Part shown: in pieces, positions 43,874 through 51,032 of the stretch
Layout: each line of letters begins with the position of its first letter
How positions within the stretch are numbered: position 1 is the stretch's first letter
From: Gammaproteobacteria bacterium
GTDB lineage: Bacteria; Pseudomonadota; Gammaproteobacteria; Pseudomonadales; Azotimanducaceae
DNA: 51,032 nucleotides
Assembly (NCBI GenBank): GCA_026706385.1
Contig: JAPOYV010000109.1
Coordinates: 1-51,032, forward strand
Direction of reading: 5' to 3'
Notes under the pieces: generated by a model
The model's database searches: none
Seen by the model: only the letters and a program-made list of their open reading frames with translations
What the model was told of the DNA's origin: nothing
Translations under genes and position numbers: made by a program

Positions 43874-45477
43874 TCGTCCCGTCAACACCTCCCGCATCCG
43901 TTGAAGCCGACCTCGCGGCATTGACCTTCGACAATCGATTCGTCGCGGAACTCCCGGCCGATCCGGAGGCAGGAAACTTCCGCCGCCAAGTCGCCGCGTG
44001 CTACTCGCACGTGGAGCCGACACCCGTGGCGGGGCCGCGGCTGATCGGCTGGTCGCCCGAGGCCGCCGCACTCCTCGACCTGCCCGCCGACGCGGACGAT
44101 GGCACGGCACTCGCGCAAGTCTTCGTCGGCAACCGGCTGCTGCCCGGCATGCAGCCCATCGCCACCTGCTACGGCGGACACCAGTTCGGCAACTGGGCGG
44201 GACAGCTCGGCGACGGGCGCGCCATCAACCTGGGCGAGATCGTCAACAAGAAGGGCGAGCGCTGGACGCTGCAGCTCAAAGGCGCCGGTCCGACGCCGTA
44301 TTCGCGCACGGCCGACGGCCTCGCCGTGCTGCGGTCGTCGCTGCGCGAGTTCCTGTGCAGCGAGGCGATGTTCCACCTCGGCGTGCCCACAACGCGCGCG
44401 CTGTCGCTGACGCTGACCGGCGAGGACGTGATCCGGGACATACTCTACGACGGCCACCCCGCCCCGGAGCCCGGCGCGGTGGTTTGCCGGGTCGCGCCTT
44501 CGTTCACCCGCTTCGGGCACTTCGAGATTCTCGCGGCCCGGCGCGATGTCGAGCTCCTGCGACAGTTGCTCGATTTCACGATCGCAACCGACTTCCCGCA
44601 TCTCACCGCCGCCGACGCCAAGACGCGTTATCTCGACTGGTTCGACGACGTCACGCAGCGGACGGCGGACATGATCGTGCACTGGATGCGCGTGGGTTTC
44701 GTCCACGGGGTGATGAATACCGACAACATGTCCGTTCTCGGGCTCACCATCGACTACGGTCCCTACGGGTGGCTCGAGGACTACGACCCGAACTGGACGC
44801 CGAACACCACCGACGCCGCGACCCGCCGCTACCGTTTCGGCCAGCAGCCCGCAGTCGCGCAGTGGAACCTCCTGCAGTTGGCGAACGCCATCTACCCGCT
44901 GATCGGCGACGCCGAGCCCCTGAACGCGATCCTCGGCGGATACGCCGAGCGCTACACGGAGGGCTCACAAACGATGACGGCGGACAAACTCGGCCTAGGC
45001 GCTTACGACGGCGAAGCGGACGAAGAACTCACGACGGAACTCTTCGGCCTGCTCGGCGAAGTCGAGACCGACATGACGCTGTTCTTTCGCAACCTTGCCC
45101 TAGTCGATCCACGCGCGCCCTCAGCCGCGCCATTGGAGGAGGCGTACTACCAGCCTTCGCAGTTGACGCCCGCCTACCGCGAGCGACTGACCGCCTGGCT
45201 CGGCAACTACGCCAAGCGCGTTCAGAGCGACGGCCGGGCCGACGCCGCCCGGATTGCCCAGATGAACCGCGCCAATCCGCGCTACGTGTTGCGCAACTAC
45301 CTGGCGCAACTGGCGATCGACAAGGCGGAAGCCGGCGACTACACGATGGTAGGCGAACTGCTCGACGTCATGCGGCATCCGTACGACGAACAGCCCGGTC
45401 GCGAACAGTACGCCGCCAAACGCCCCGACTGGGCCCGGCAGCGGCCGGGTTGCTCCATGCTGTCCTGCAGCTCCTAA
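43870..45477 (+). CDS. selO: Protein adenylyltransferase SelO (YdiU/UPF0061)
   Basis: The 535-residue pseudokinase AMPylates proteins in redox homeostasis. It has YGGHQFGNWAGQLGDGRAINLGE, LQLKGAGPTPYSRTADGLAVLRSSLREFLCSEAM and VHGVMNTDNMSVLGLTIDYGPYGWLE, the SelO core. It ends GCSMLSCSS, with cysteine at the place where eukaryotic SelO has selenocysteine. It starts inside the fbpB stop (ATGA), so the two are translationally coupled. Confidence 0.95.
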   Translation: MIVPSTPPASVEADLAALTFDNRFVAELPADPEAGNFRRQVAACYSHVEPTPVAGPRLIGWSPEAAALLDLPADADDGTALAQVFVGNRLLPGMQPIATCYGGHQFGNWAGQLGDGRAINLGEIVNKKGERWTLQLKGAGPTPYSRTADGLAVLRSSLREFLCSEAMFHLGVPTTRALSLTLTGEDVIRDILYDGHPAPEPGAVVCRVAPSFTRFGHFEILAARRDVELLRQLLDFTIATDFPHLTAADAKTRYLDWFDDVTQRTADMIVHWMRVGFVHGVMNTDNMSVLGLTIDYGPYGWLEDYDPNWTPNTTDAATRRYRFGQQPAVAQWNLLQLANAIYPLIGDAEPLNAILGGYAERYTEGSQTMTADKLGLGAYDGEADEELTTELFGLLGEVETDMTLFFRNLALVDPRAPSAAPLEEAYYQPSQLTPAYRERLTAWLGNYAKRVQSDGRADAARIAQMNRANPRYVLRNYLAQLAIDKAEAGDYTMVGELLDVMRHPYDEQPGREQYAAKRPDWARQRPGCSMLSCSS

Positions 45478-45487
45478 GGTCGCACCG

Positions 45488-46213
45488 TTGCGCTCGCCCG
45501 GCTGGACACTCGTCACCGCGCTGGCCATGGTCGCCACCGCAACGGCCGCGCAACCGAATGACACCGACCTCACGCCCATGGATAGGATGATCATCGAGAT
45601 CCAGGCCGACGCAAAACGGACGGCCTTGTACACCGGGCGCGACCGGATCAGTGCACCGGTCATCGACGCGCTGCGCGACACCCCCCGCGAGGACTTCGTG
45701 CCGGCGCGCACGCGCCCGCTCGCCTACGCCAACCACCCGTTGCCGATCGGCCACGGCCAGACCATCTCGCAACCGTTCATCGTCGCCATCATGACGGACG
45801 TGCTGGACGTCAAGTCCAGCCACCGCGTCCTGGAGATCGGTACCGGGTCCGGGTACCAGGCCGCGGTCCTGTCGCACCTGGCCGCCGAGGTCTACAGCAT
45901 CGAAATCGTGCCGGAGTTGGGCATCGAGGCACGGGAGCGGCTTCGGACGCTCGGCTACGCCAACGTCGACGTCCGCATCGGCGACGGCTGGTACGGGTGG
46001 CCCGAGCACGCGCCCTTCGACGCGGTCATCGTGACGGCCGTCGCGGACGAGATTCCGCCGGCGTTGGTCGAACAACTGACCGACGACGGTCGCCTGGTCA
46101 TGCCGTTGGGCGACACGGACGGGTTCCAGGAGCTGATCGTCTACGACAAGCGCGGCGGCGAATACACGACGCTCTTCCCCGTGCGCTTCGTGCCGTTGAC
46201 CGGGGACCGCTGA
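45488..46213 (+). CDS. pcm: Protein-L-isoaspartate O-methyltransferase, exported form
   Basis: The 241-residue protein has PIMT motifs RDTPREDFVPA, HGQTISQPFIVAIMTDVL and SAM motif LEIGTGSGYQAAVLSHLA. It repairs isoaspartyl residues by methylating them. It begins with TTG 45488 after a TAAGG ribosome site, giving a typical signal peptide (TLVTALAMVATATAA). A periplasmic location is therefore predicted, where SAM supply is a puzzle. The gene lies 10 bases after selO. Confidence 0.87.
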   Translation: MRSPGWTLVTALAMVATATAAQPNDTDLTPMDRMIIEIQADAKRTALYTGRDRISAPVIDALRDTPREDFVPARTRPLAYANHPLPIGHGQTISQPFIVAIMTDVLDVKSSHRVLEIGTGSGYQAAVLSHLAAEVYSIEIVPELGIEARERLRTLGYANVDVRIGDGWYGWPEHAPFDAVIVTAVADEIPPALVEQLTDDGRLVMPLGDTDGFQELIVYDKRGGEYTTLFPVRFVPLTGDR

Positions 46214-46242
46214 GCCGTTAGGCACACACCCGCCAGGCCCCC

Positions 46243-47046
46243 CTACGGGTGCTCTCCCATCGTCTCCCGAACCATGCGGTCGAGATCGCGCTGCCGCTCG
46301 ACCGCGTCCGGATCGAGATCCGACTGGGCCGGAATGTCCTTGCCGAAGTGCCCGTAGTCGTCGACGCCGCAGACCAGCAACGCCGTGTCGCGTTCGTGCT
46401 GCGTCTGGCGCATATGCGGGGCGAGGTACTGCGTATTGAAGCCGACGCGGCGCTCGTCGCTTACGTTCGGCAGCGACGAGTGCAGGGTCCAGCCGTGATG
46501 GAACGAGGCCTGCCCCGGATCGAGTTCGCAAGCGACGGCCGTTGACTCGTCGACGCGCTCGACGGTCTGGCCTTGATACAGCACGTTGTCGTCGTCGTGC
46601 GTCGTCCGATGCCCGCGGCGCCCGGACCGATGACTGCCCGGGACCATGCGCATGCAGCCGTGCTCGGTCCTCGCCGGCGACAACGCCAGCCACATGGACA
46701 CCTGGTCGTCGCCGTCCAGGCCCCAGTAGGCGAGATCCTGATGCCAACTCACGAACGCGGGTGTATGCGGTTCCTTGACGATGTACGTTGCGTTCCACAA
46801 CAGCACGTTGGGTCCGATCAACGCCTTGACCACGTCCACCACGCGCGGGTGCGTCGCCAATTCGAGCGGCGAGCGCAGGATCGTGTAGACCTTCGCCTGG
46901 TAGTGCAGAGGACCGAACGAAGCTTCGGCGGCTACCATCCGGGCCCTGTGCGCCGCGACCTCGCGGCCATCGAGGATCGGTACGCCCGCCAAGAACCCGT
47001 CGCGCCTGAATTGCGCAACGTCGGCGGCATGCGCCTCACGCGCCAT
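46243..47046 (-). CDS. Phytanoyl-CoA dioxygenase (PhyH) family protein, tandem gene 2
   Basis: The 267-residue Fe(II)/2-oxoglutarate dioxygenase has the iron motif WHQDLAYW (HxD), the segment CMRMVPGSHRSGRRGH and the distal histidine in FHHGWTLHSSLPNVSDERRVGFNTQY. The motif style resembles chlorinating and syringomycin-type PhyH enzymes, but the HxD aspartate is intact, so it is a hydroxylase rather than a halogenase. It overlaps the other PhyH gene by 11 bases on the same strand. Confidence 0.87.
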   Translation of the reverse strand: MAREAHAADVAQFRRDGFLAGVPILDGREVAAHRARMVAAEASFGPLHYQAKVYTILRSPLELATHPRVVDVVKALIGPNVLLWNATYIVKEPHTPAFVSWHQDLAYWGLDGDDQVSMWLALSPARTEHGCMRMVPGSHRSGRRGHRTTHDDDNVLYQGQTVERVDESTAVACELDPGQASFHHGWTLHSSLPNVSDERRVGFNTQYLAPHMRQTQHERDTALLVCGVDDYGHFGKDIPAQSDLDPDAVERQRDLDRMVRETMGEHP

Positions 47047-47821
47047 CGCCGTTCCCCACGAGATACTTCAACGCCGGCCAATCGTGCCAAATGTCGAGCA
47101 TGGACGCGACCCGGTGGCTGTCGAGATTCCGCACGGACAGGCGGAAGAAGCACATGTAGCGGATGTCTCCCGACAGATTCGGGGAGGCGGTGTGCGCCAC
47201 CTGGTAGTGGGCGAGGACGATGTCGCCCGCCTGGCCCAGGACGTGGACAGGCTTGGGCATGCGCAGGCCGAGTCCGCTGACCGCGCCACCCTGCAGGCTG
47301 TTGACACCGCGATCGCGGAAGTACCGTTGCATCCCGTAGTGCGTCCCCGGCCAGACGGTGAAGTTGCCGCTGAACGGCTCGCGCACATCGCTCAGCAAGA
47401 CCCCGAGCAGCAGCGTGAAGTTGCGCACCACACCATCGTCCGGCACGCCGTTGTGGGGCGTGTGATAGCCGTCGACGTGGGCGCCGGCGACTCTGCGCGG
47501 CGTGCCTTCCGGGAGCGGGAAGCGCAGCGCGATCTGGCACCGCTGCGGCCTCACGGTGCGGCGGTCGCCGAGCAGTGCGCGGACACGCGACCAGACCGAG
47601 GGCGTGATGGCAAGCTGCAGCAGACGCGGGTCGCCCACGAGCTCGGTACAGAAGGACTGGTTGCTGAACCGAATCAGGTCGTCGCGGTCCATTCCGGATC
47701 CGATGGAGTGGTTGATCGCCCGACGCGCACGCTTGACCAAGCGTGGCGGCACCGCGCCTGGCACATGCACGAAGCCGTCGCGAACGAAGCTGCGCTTCTG
47801 CTCCTCGGTCAAGGGCTTCAC
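47036..47821 (-). CDS. Phytanoyl-CoA dioxygenase (PhyH) family protein, tandem gene 1
   Basis: The 261-residue protein has VAGAHVDGYHTPHNG (iron motif HVD), FSGNFTVWPGTHYGMQRYF and AHYQVAHTASPNLSGDIRYMCFFRL with the distal His and 2-oxoglutarate Arg. The GTG at 47821 is preceded by GAGGAGG, a strong ribosome site; the long frame continuing to 49060 crosses the divergent binding-protein gene and is not real. The downstream PhyH gene overlaps it by 11 bases, suggesting paired action on one substrate. Confidence 0.87.
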   Translation of the reverse strand: MKPLTEEQKRSFVRDGFVHVPGAVPPRLVKRARRAINHSIGSGMDRDDLIRFSNQSFCTELVGDPRLLQLAITPSVWSRVRALLGDRRTVRPQRCQIALRFPLPEGTPRRVAGAHVDGYHTPHNGVPDDGVVRNFTLLLGVLLSDVREPFSGNFTVWPGTHYGMQRYFRDRGVNSLQGGAVSGLGLRMPKPVHVLGQAGDIVLAHYQVAHTASPNLSGDIRYMCFFRLSVRNLDSHRVASMLDIWHDWPALKYLVGNGDGA

Positions 47822-47923
47822 TCGTCCTCCTCGCGCGCGTAGCGGTGCCACCATAGCGCAACGGCGCGCCATTCCGTAAGCTTCGCGTTCGTTGAAACGA
47901 CCTCGTAATCTGCGGAGGACGCG

Positions 47924-49138
47924 ATGAGACACATCGCCGTAGTTTTTTCCCTCGCCTCTTATCTCGTCTTGGCCGGCTGCGGCACCGGCGAAGCGCCGAC
48001 CACGGACGACGCCACCGGCGACGAGACCGTGGAAGTCGACGGCGTCTCCGGCACCGAAGTGGTGTTCGGCACACACAGCGACCTCACCGGTCCCATCGCC
48101 ATCTGGGGCACCGGCATCGTCAACGGATTGCGCATGCGCTTCGACGAAGCGAACGCCGCCGGGGGCGTGCACGGCCGCCAGATCCGGCTGATTGTCGAGG
48201 ACACCCAATACCAGGTTCCGAAGGCCATCTCCGCCGCCAACAAGCTGATCAACCGCGACAAGGTCTTCGCCTTCATCATGGCGGTCGGCACCCAGACCAA
48301 CATCGCGGCGATGAAACAGCAATTGCCTGCGGGCGTGCCGAACCTGTTCCCCGGATCCGGGGCGCGCGCGATGGTGGAGCCGTTCCAGGAGCTGGTCGTG
48401 AGCCAGATGGGCGTCTACTACGAGGAGATCCGCGCCGGGGTCAAGTACTTCATCGAAGAGAAAGGCAGGACTACACCCTGCGCCATCTACCACGACAGCG
48501 ACTACGGCATCGAGATTCTCGACGGCGCCCGGGACCAGGCCGAGGCGATGGGGCTCACCCTGGCCGCGACATCCGCGCACAAGCCGACGGACGTGGAGTT
48601 CACCGCCGCCGTGCTGAGGATGCGCGAGGCGGGTTGCGACCTGGTGATGGTGGGACTCGTGCATCGCGACACGATCCTCGCCCTCGAGGCGGCGCGCAAG
48701 ATGGGCTGGGAAGACGTCGACTGGGTCGGCAACGAAGCCGCCTACGGCCAGGTGATCGCCGACCAGAAGAGCGGTTCCGGCGAAGGCTACTACGCCTTCG
48801 TCCCGATCCCGTTGGTGTACGAAGACGACGAGAACCTGGCACCGGAAGTGCGCGACTGGCTCGTCGCCTACCGGGAGCGCTTCGGCGTGCCTCCGAACTT
48901 GCCGGCCATGGTGGGCTATCGCGGCGCGGATCTCGCGGTCCGGGGATTGGAACTCGCTGGGCGAGATTTGACGCGCGCGGGCATGATCGCGGCGCTGGAG
49001 TCCATGAGCGAGTACACGGACCTCTTCGGCAACAGGCTCACTTTCGGGCCGGACGACCACAAGGGTGTGGACTCGTCCTCGCTGTCGCAGATCCAGAACG
49101 GCCGCTGGGTGACGCTTGACACCTCGATCACCTACTAG
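47924..49138 (+). CDS. Branched-chain amino-acid-type ABC transporter substrate-binding lipoprotein
   Basis: This 404-residue type I periplasmic binding protein (LivK-like) has lipobox LAGC (Cys20), then [51 protein letters not shown], the typical opening of the family. [31 protein letters not shown] closes the second lobe. No permease or ATPase gene is adjacent, so it may be an orphan or a sensor. An AGGA ribosome site precedes the ATG. The ligand may be an amino acid, amide or aromatic compound. Confidence 0.88.
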   Translation: MRHIAVVFSLASYLVLAGCGTGEAPTTDDATGDETVEVDGVSGTEVVFGTHSDLTGPIAIWGTGIVNGLRMRFDEANAAGGVHGRQIRLIVEDTQYQVPKAISAANKLINRDKVFAFIMAVGTQTNIAAMKQQLPAGVPNLFPGSGARAMVEPFQELVVSQMGVYYEEIRAGVKYFIEEKGRTTPCAIYHDSDYGIEILDGARDQAEAMGLTLAATSAHKPTDVEFTAAVLRMREAGCDLVMVGLVHRDTILALEAARKMGWEDVDWVGNEAAYGQVIADQKSGSGEGYYAFVPIPLVYEDDENLAPEVRDWLVAYRERFGVPPNLPAMVGYRGADLAVRGLELAGRDLTRAGMIAALESMSEYTDLFGNRLTFGPDDHKGVDSSSLSQIQNGRWVTLDTSITY

Positions 49139-49139
49139 C

Positions 49140-49712
49140 GTGGAAAATCCGGCGACCCACGGATCCCTCGCCGAGGCCTACCGGGAACTGCTGGCAGGAA
49201 TCGGCGAGGACGCCAACCGGGAAGGCCTGCGGGACACGCCGCGACGAGCCGCCAACGCCTTGGCGTTCCTGACCCGTGGCTACCAGCAGAGCCTTGAGGA
49301 CGTCGTCAACAACGCGCTCTTCGAGACCGAACTCGACGAGATCGTCCTCGTCAAGGACATCGAACTGTATTCCCTTTGCGAGCACCACCTGCTGCCTTTC
49401 GTCGGCAAGTGCCACGTCGGCTATCTGCCGCAAGGACGGGTTCTGGGCTTATCGAAGGTGGCCCGCATCGTCGACATGTTCGCGCGCCGGCTGCAGATCC
49501 AGGAAACTCTGACCCAGCAAATCGCCAAGACCATCATGGACGTCACCAGCGCCGCCGGCGTCGGCGTCATCATCGAGGCACAGCACATGTGCATGTCGAT
49601 GCGCGGGGTCGCGAAGCAGCACTCGAGCATGAAGACCTCGGTGATGCTCGGTCGTTTCCGCGACAGTCCACCGACACGCAGCGAGTTCCTGCAGCTCGTG
49701 GGTGACCGCTAG
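49140..49712 (+). CDS. folE: GTP cyclohydrolase I
   Basis: The 190-residue protein makes 7,8-dihydroneopterin triphosphate from GTP, the first step to folate. Zinc ligands Cys80 and His83 ([10 protein letters not shown]) and Cys151 ([12 protein letters not shown]) are present. It starts with GTG one base after the upstream stop, so translation is probably coupled. It overlaps the dehydrogenase gene by 11 bases. Confidence 0.95.
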   Translation: MENPATHGSLAEAYRELLAGIGEDANREGLRDTPRRAANALAFLTRGYQQSLEDVVNNALFETELDEIVLVKDIELYSLCEHHLLPFVGKCHVGYLPQGRVLGLSKVARIVDMFARRLQIQETLTQQIAKTIMDVTSAAGVGVIIEAQHMCMSMRGVAKQHSSMKTSVMLGRFRDSPPTRSEFLQLVGDR

Positions 49713-50787
49713 GGCGCCTCGCTTGCCTGCTGGCTACCGCATCGCTGTCATTCCTGGAGACGGGATCGGCAAGGAGACCGTGCCGGAAGGCATCCGCGTA
49801 CTCGATGCGGTCGGCGCTCGATTCGGCATCGACTTCCAGTGGGATCACCTCGACTGGAGTTGCGAACGCTACGCCAAGACCGGCGCGATGATGCCCGACG
49901 ACGGGCTCGATGCGATCGGCGGCCACGATGCCATATTCCTCGGCGCGGTCGGGTTCCCAGGCGTTCCCGATCACATTTCGCTTTGGGGTCTGTTGATCCC
50001 CATCCGGCGCCAGTTCCGGCAGTACGTGAACCTGCGCCCGGTCCGCCTCCTGAACGGTGTCGAGTCGCCACTGCGCGGCCGCACGGCGGACGACATCGAC
50101 TTCCTCGTCGTGCGCGAGAACAACGAGGGCGAATACTCCGAGATCGGCGGTCGACTGTTCGCGGGCACTGACGACGAGACGGTTATGCAGGAGAGCGTCT
50201 TCACCCGGCGCGGCACGGACCGGATCATGCGCTATGCCTTTGAACTGGCTCGCACGCGACCCGCAAAGCACGTCACCTCGGCGACCAAGTCCAACGGCAT
50301 CACCTACACGATGCCGTTCTGGGACGAGCGTTTCGAGGCGGTGGCGGCGGACTACCCCGACATCGAGACTGCGAAGTTCCACGTCGACATCCTGGCCGCG
50401 CAGTTCGTCCTGCATCCCGACTGGTTCGACGTGGTCGTCGGCAGCAACCTCTTCGGCGACATCCTGTCGGACCTGGGCCCGGCGATCGCCGGAACCATCG
50501 GCATCGCGCCCTCGGCGAACATCAACCCGGAACGGGAGTTCCCGTCCATGTTCGAGCCGGTCCACGGCTCGGCGCCGGACATCGCGGGTCAGGGGATCTG
50601 CAACCCCATTGGGCAGATCTGGTCGGGGGCGATGATGCTCGACCACTTGGGCCACGGGGAGGCCGCGCAAGCGGTGGAACTTGCCGTCGAGTCCGCGCTC
50701 GCCAACCCGCGCGTCCTGACCCCCGACATGGGCGGCGCGGGAGATACGAAGACGCTCGGGGAAGCGATCGCCCTCGCGGTCGCTTGA
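49702..50787 (+). CDS. Tartrate/D-malate dehydrogenase (isocitrate/isopropylmalate dehydrogenase family)
   Basis: The 361-residue protein begins [26 protein letters not shown]. It carries [51 protein letters not shown] and [29 protein letters not shown], a pattern close to E. coli DmlA and TtuC tartrate dehydrogenases. It oxidises D-malate or tartrate with NAD and decarboxylates the product. The GTG at 49702 overlaps folE by 11 bases. Confidence 0.9.
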   Translation: MTARAPRLPAGYRIAVIPGDGIGKETVPEGIRVLDAVGARFGIDFQWDHLDWSCERYAKTGAMMPDDGLDAIGGHDAIFLGAVGFPGVPDHISLWGLLIPIRRQFRQYVNLRPVRLLNGVESPLRGRTADDIDFLVVRENNEGEYSEIGGRLFAGTDDETVMQESVFTRRGTDRIMRYAFELARTRPAKHVTSATKSNGITYTMPFWDERFEAVAADYPDIETAKFHVDILAAQFVLHPDWFDVVVGSNLFGDILSDLGPAIAGTIGIAPSANINPEREFPSMFEPVHGSAPDIAGQGICNPIGQIWSGAMMLDHLGHGEAAQAVELAVESALANPRVLTPDMGGAGDTKTLGEAIALAVA

Positions 50788-50842
50788 CGCGGGTCGCGAC
50801 AGCGGCCACTCTCCAAGTCCGTAGGTGGGTAGGGGAAGCGTT

Positions 50843-51032
50843 TTGCACCAGCCTGCGCGACCCCGATCGTTCGTGGAGGCGGCAGCGTCGTTCGGCTGTG
50901 CGTTCGCTGCGATCGCAGCACTTGCCAACGCCCCCGATGGCGAGCCGCCGTGGCCCAGGGAGTGGTTCGAGCCGCCGGCGAAGGCGAGCGAGGTCGGCCT
51001 CACCCGCTTCGCGCAGAGCCCCTACCTCGACG
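50843..51032 (+). CDS. Probable secreted protein, 3' end missing (family 5 solute-binding-like start)
   Basis: The frame opens with TTG 50843 behind AGGGGAAG and runs off the right edge: 63 codons. Residues 8-33 look like a signal peptide (RSFVEAAASFGCAFAAIAALA), followed by PPWPREWFEPPAKASEVGLTRFAQSPYLD. That tail reminds me of the mature start of some peptide/nickel-type solute-binding proteins, but this is too short to be sure. A GTG at 50873 is an alternative start. Confidence 0.45.
   Translation, partial: MHQPARPRSFVEAAASFGCAFAAIAALANAPDGEPPWPREWFEPPAKASEVGLTRFAQSPYLD

Noticed and set aside
46213-46250. Possible terminator between pcm and the PhyH gene
   Set aside because: Only a six-pair inverted repeat (CACCCG/CGGGTG) with a long loop and no T-tract.
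45368-46798. 476-codon minus-strand frame across pcm and part of the PhyH gene
   Set aside because: Antisense to pcm and in a wrong frame for PhyH; no family resemblance.
47822-49060. 5' extension of the PhyH frame on the minus strand giving 674 codons
   Set aside because: It is antisense to the binding-lipoprotein gene, and a strong ribosome site (GAGGAGG) with GTG at 47821 gives a complete PhyH domain.

Overview
This is a GC-rich proteobacterial chromosome segment, most likely from an uncultured gammaproteobacterium. The grounds are a classic NtrC/sigma-54 nitrogen promoter, a comM gene facing a cytochrome c5-like gene, a TorF-type porin beside glnK-amtB, and an Fbp/Fut-type iron transporter with a Fur-like box. 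The many acyl-CoA, phytanoyl-CoA-dioxygenase-like, sulfatase and DUF6152-type genes suggest an aerobic heterotroph, perhaps marine or host-associated; that is inference. No rRNA, tRNA or CRISPR array was seen. Genes are tightly packed. The only stretch over 300 bases without a gene (4994-5336) holds the nitrogen-control promoter region.

Layout. 1-2916: end of a methylcrotonyl-CoA carboxylase operon (leucine breakdown). 3015-4993: convergent cytochrome c5-like gene and comM. 5141-7886: nitrogen module, with an NtrC site, sigma-54 promoter, TorF-like porin, glnK, amtB and an intrinsic terminator. 7887-10591: an intact-looking IS1595-family transposon with 25-bp perfect terminal inverted repeats and a perfect 8-bp target duplication. 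It is inserted exactly in the T-tract of the amtB terminator. It carries a transposase, a DNA methyltransferase-HNH fusion switched out of frame at an 11-G tract, and a small unknown gene. 10643-20981: catabolic and acyl-CoA genes (epoxide-hydrolase-like enzyme, ADHAPS-like flavoenzyme, two tandem carboxyltransferase subunits, VOC protein, thioesterase, PhyH dioxygenase, CaiB-type CoA-transferase, O-methyltransferase with a 20-codon upstream ORF, LLM oxidoreductase). 21000-25554: secreted TPR protein, D-2-hydroxyacid dehydrogenase and a three-gene ExbB/ExbD-like membrane operon with an unusual periplasmic partner. 25576-29324: secreted metallo-hydrolase, DUF6152 protein and two paralogous secreted proteins of unknown function.

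29437-37476: crotonase, CmcJ/NvfI-like oxidoreductase, a GMC oxidoreductase with its small subunit, sulfatase, phosphotransferase and acyl-CoA synthetase. 37582-43873: ferric-iron ABC transporter genes in three separate transcription units, with a Fur-like box over the start of the binding-protein gene, interrupted by a remarkable PPC-cytochrome c-serine hydrolase fusion. 43870-51032: SelO, an exported isoaspartyl methyltransferase, a tandem PhyH pair, an amino-acid-type binding lipoprotein, folE, a tartrate/D-malate dehydrogenase and the start of a probable secreted binding protein.

The most noteworthy items are the transposon with a potentially phase-variable methyltransferase-nuclease cargo, its terminator-targeted insertion, the ExbB/ExbD-like operon, the heme-serine hydrolase fusion, the NtrC/sigma-54 control of the porin-glnK-amtB operon, and a carboxyltransferase gene with no conventional start codon.
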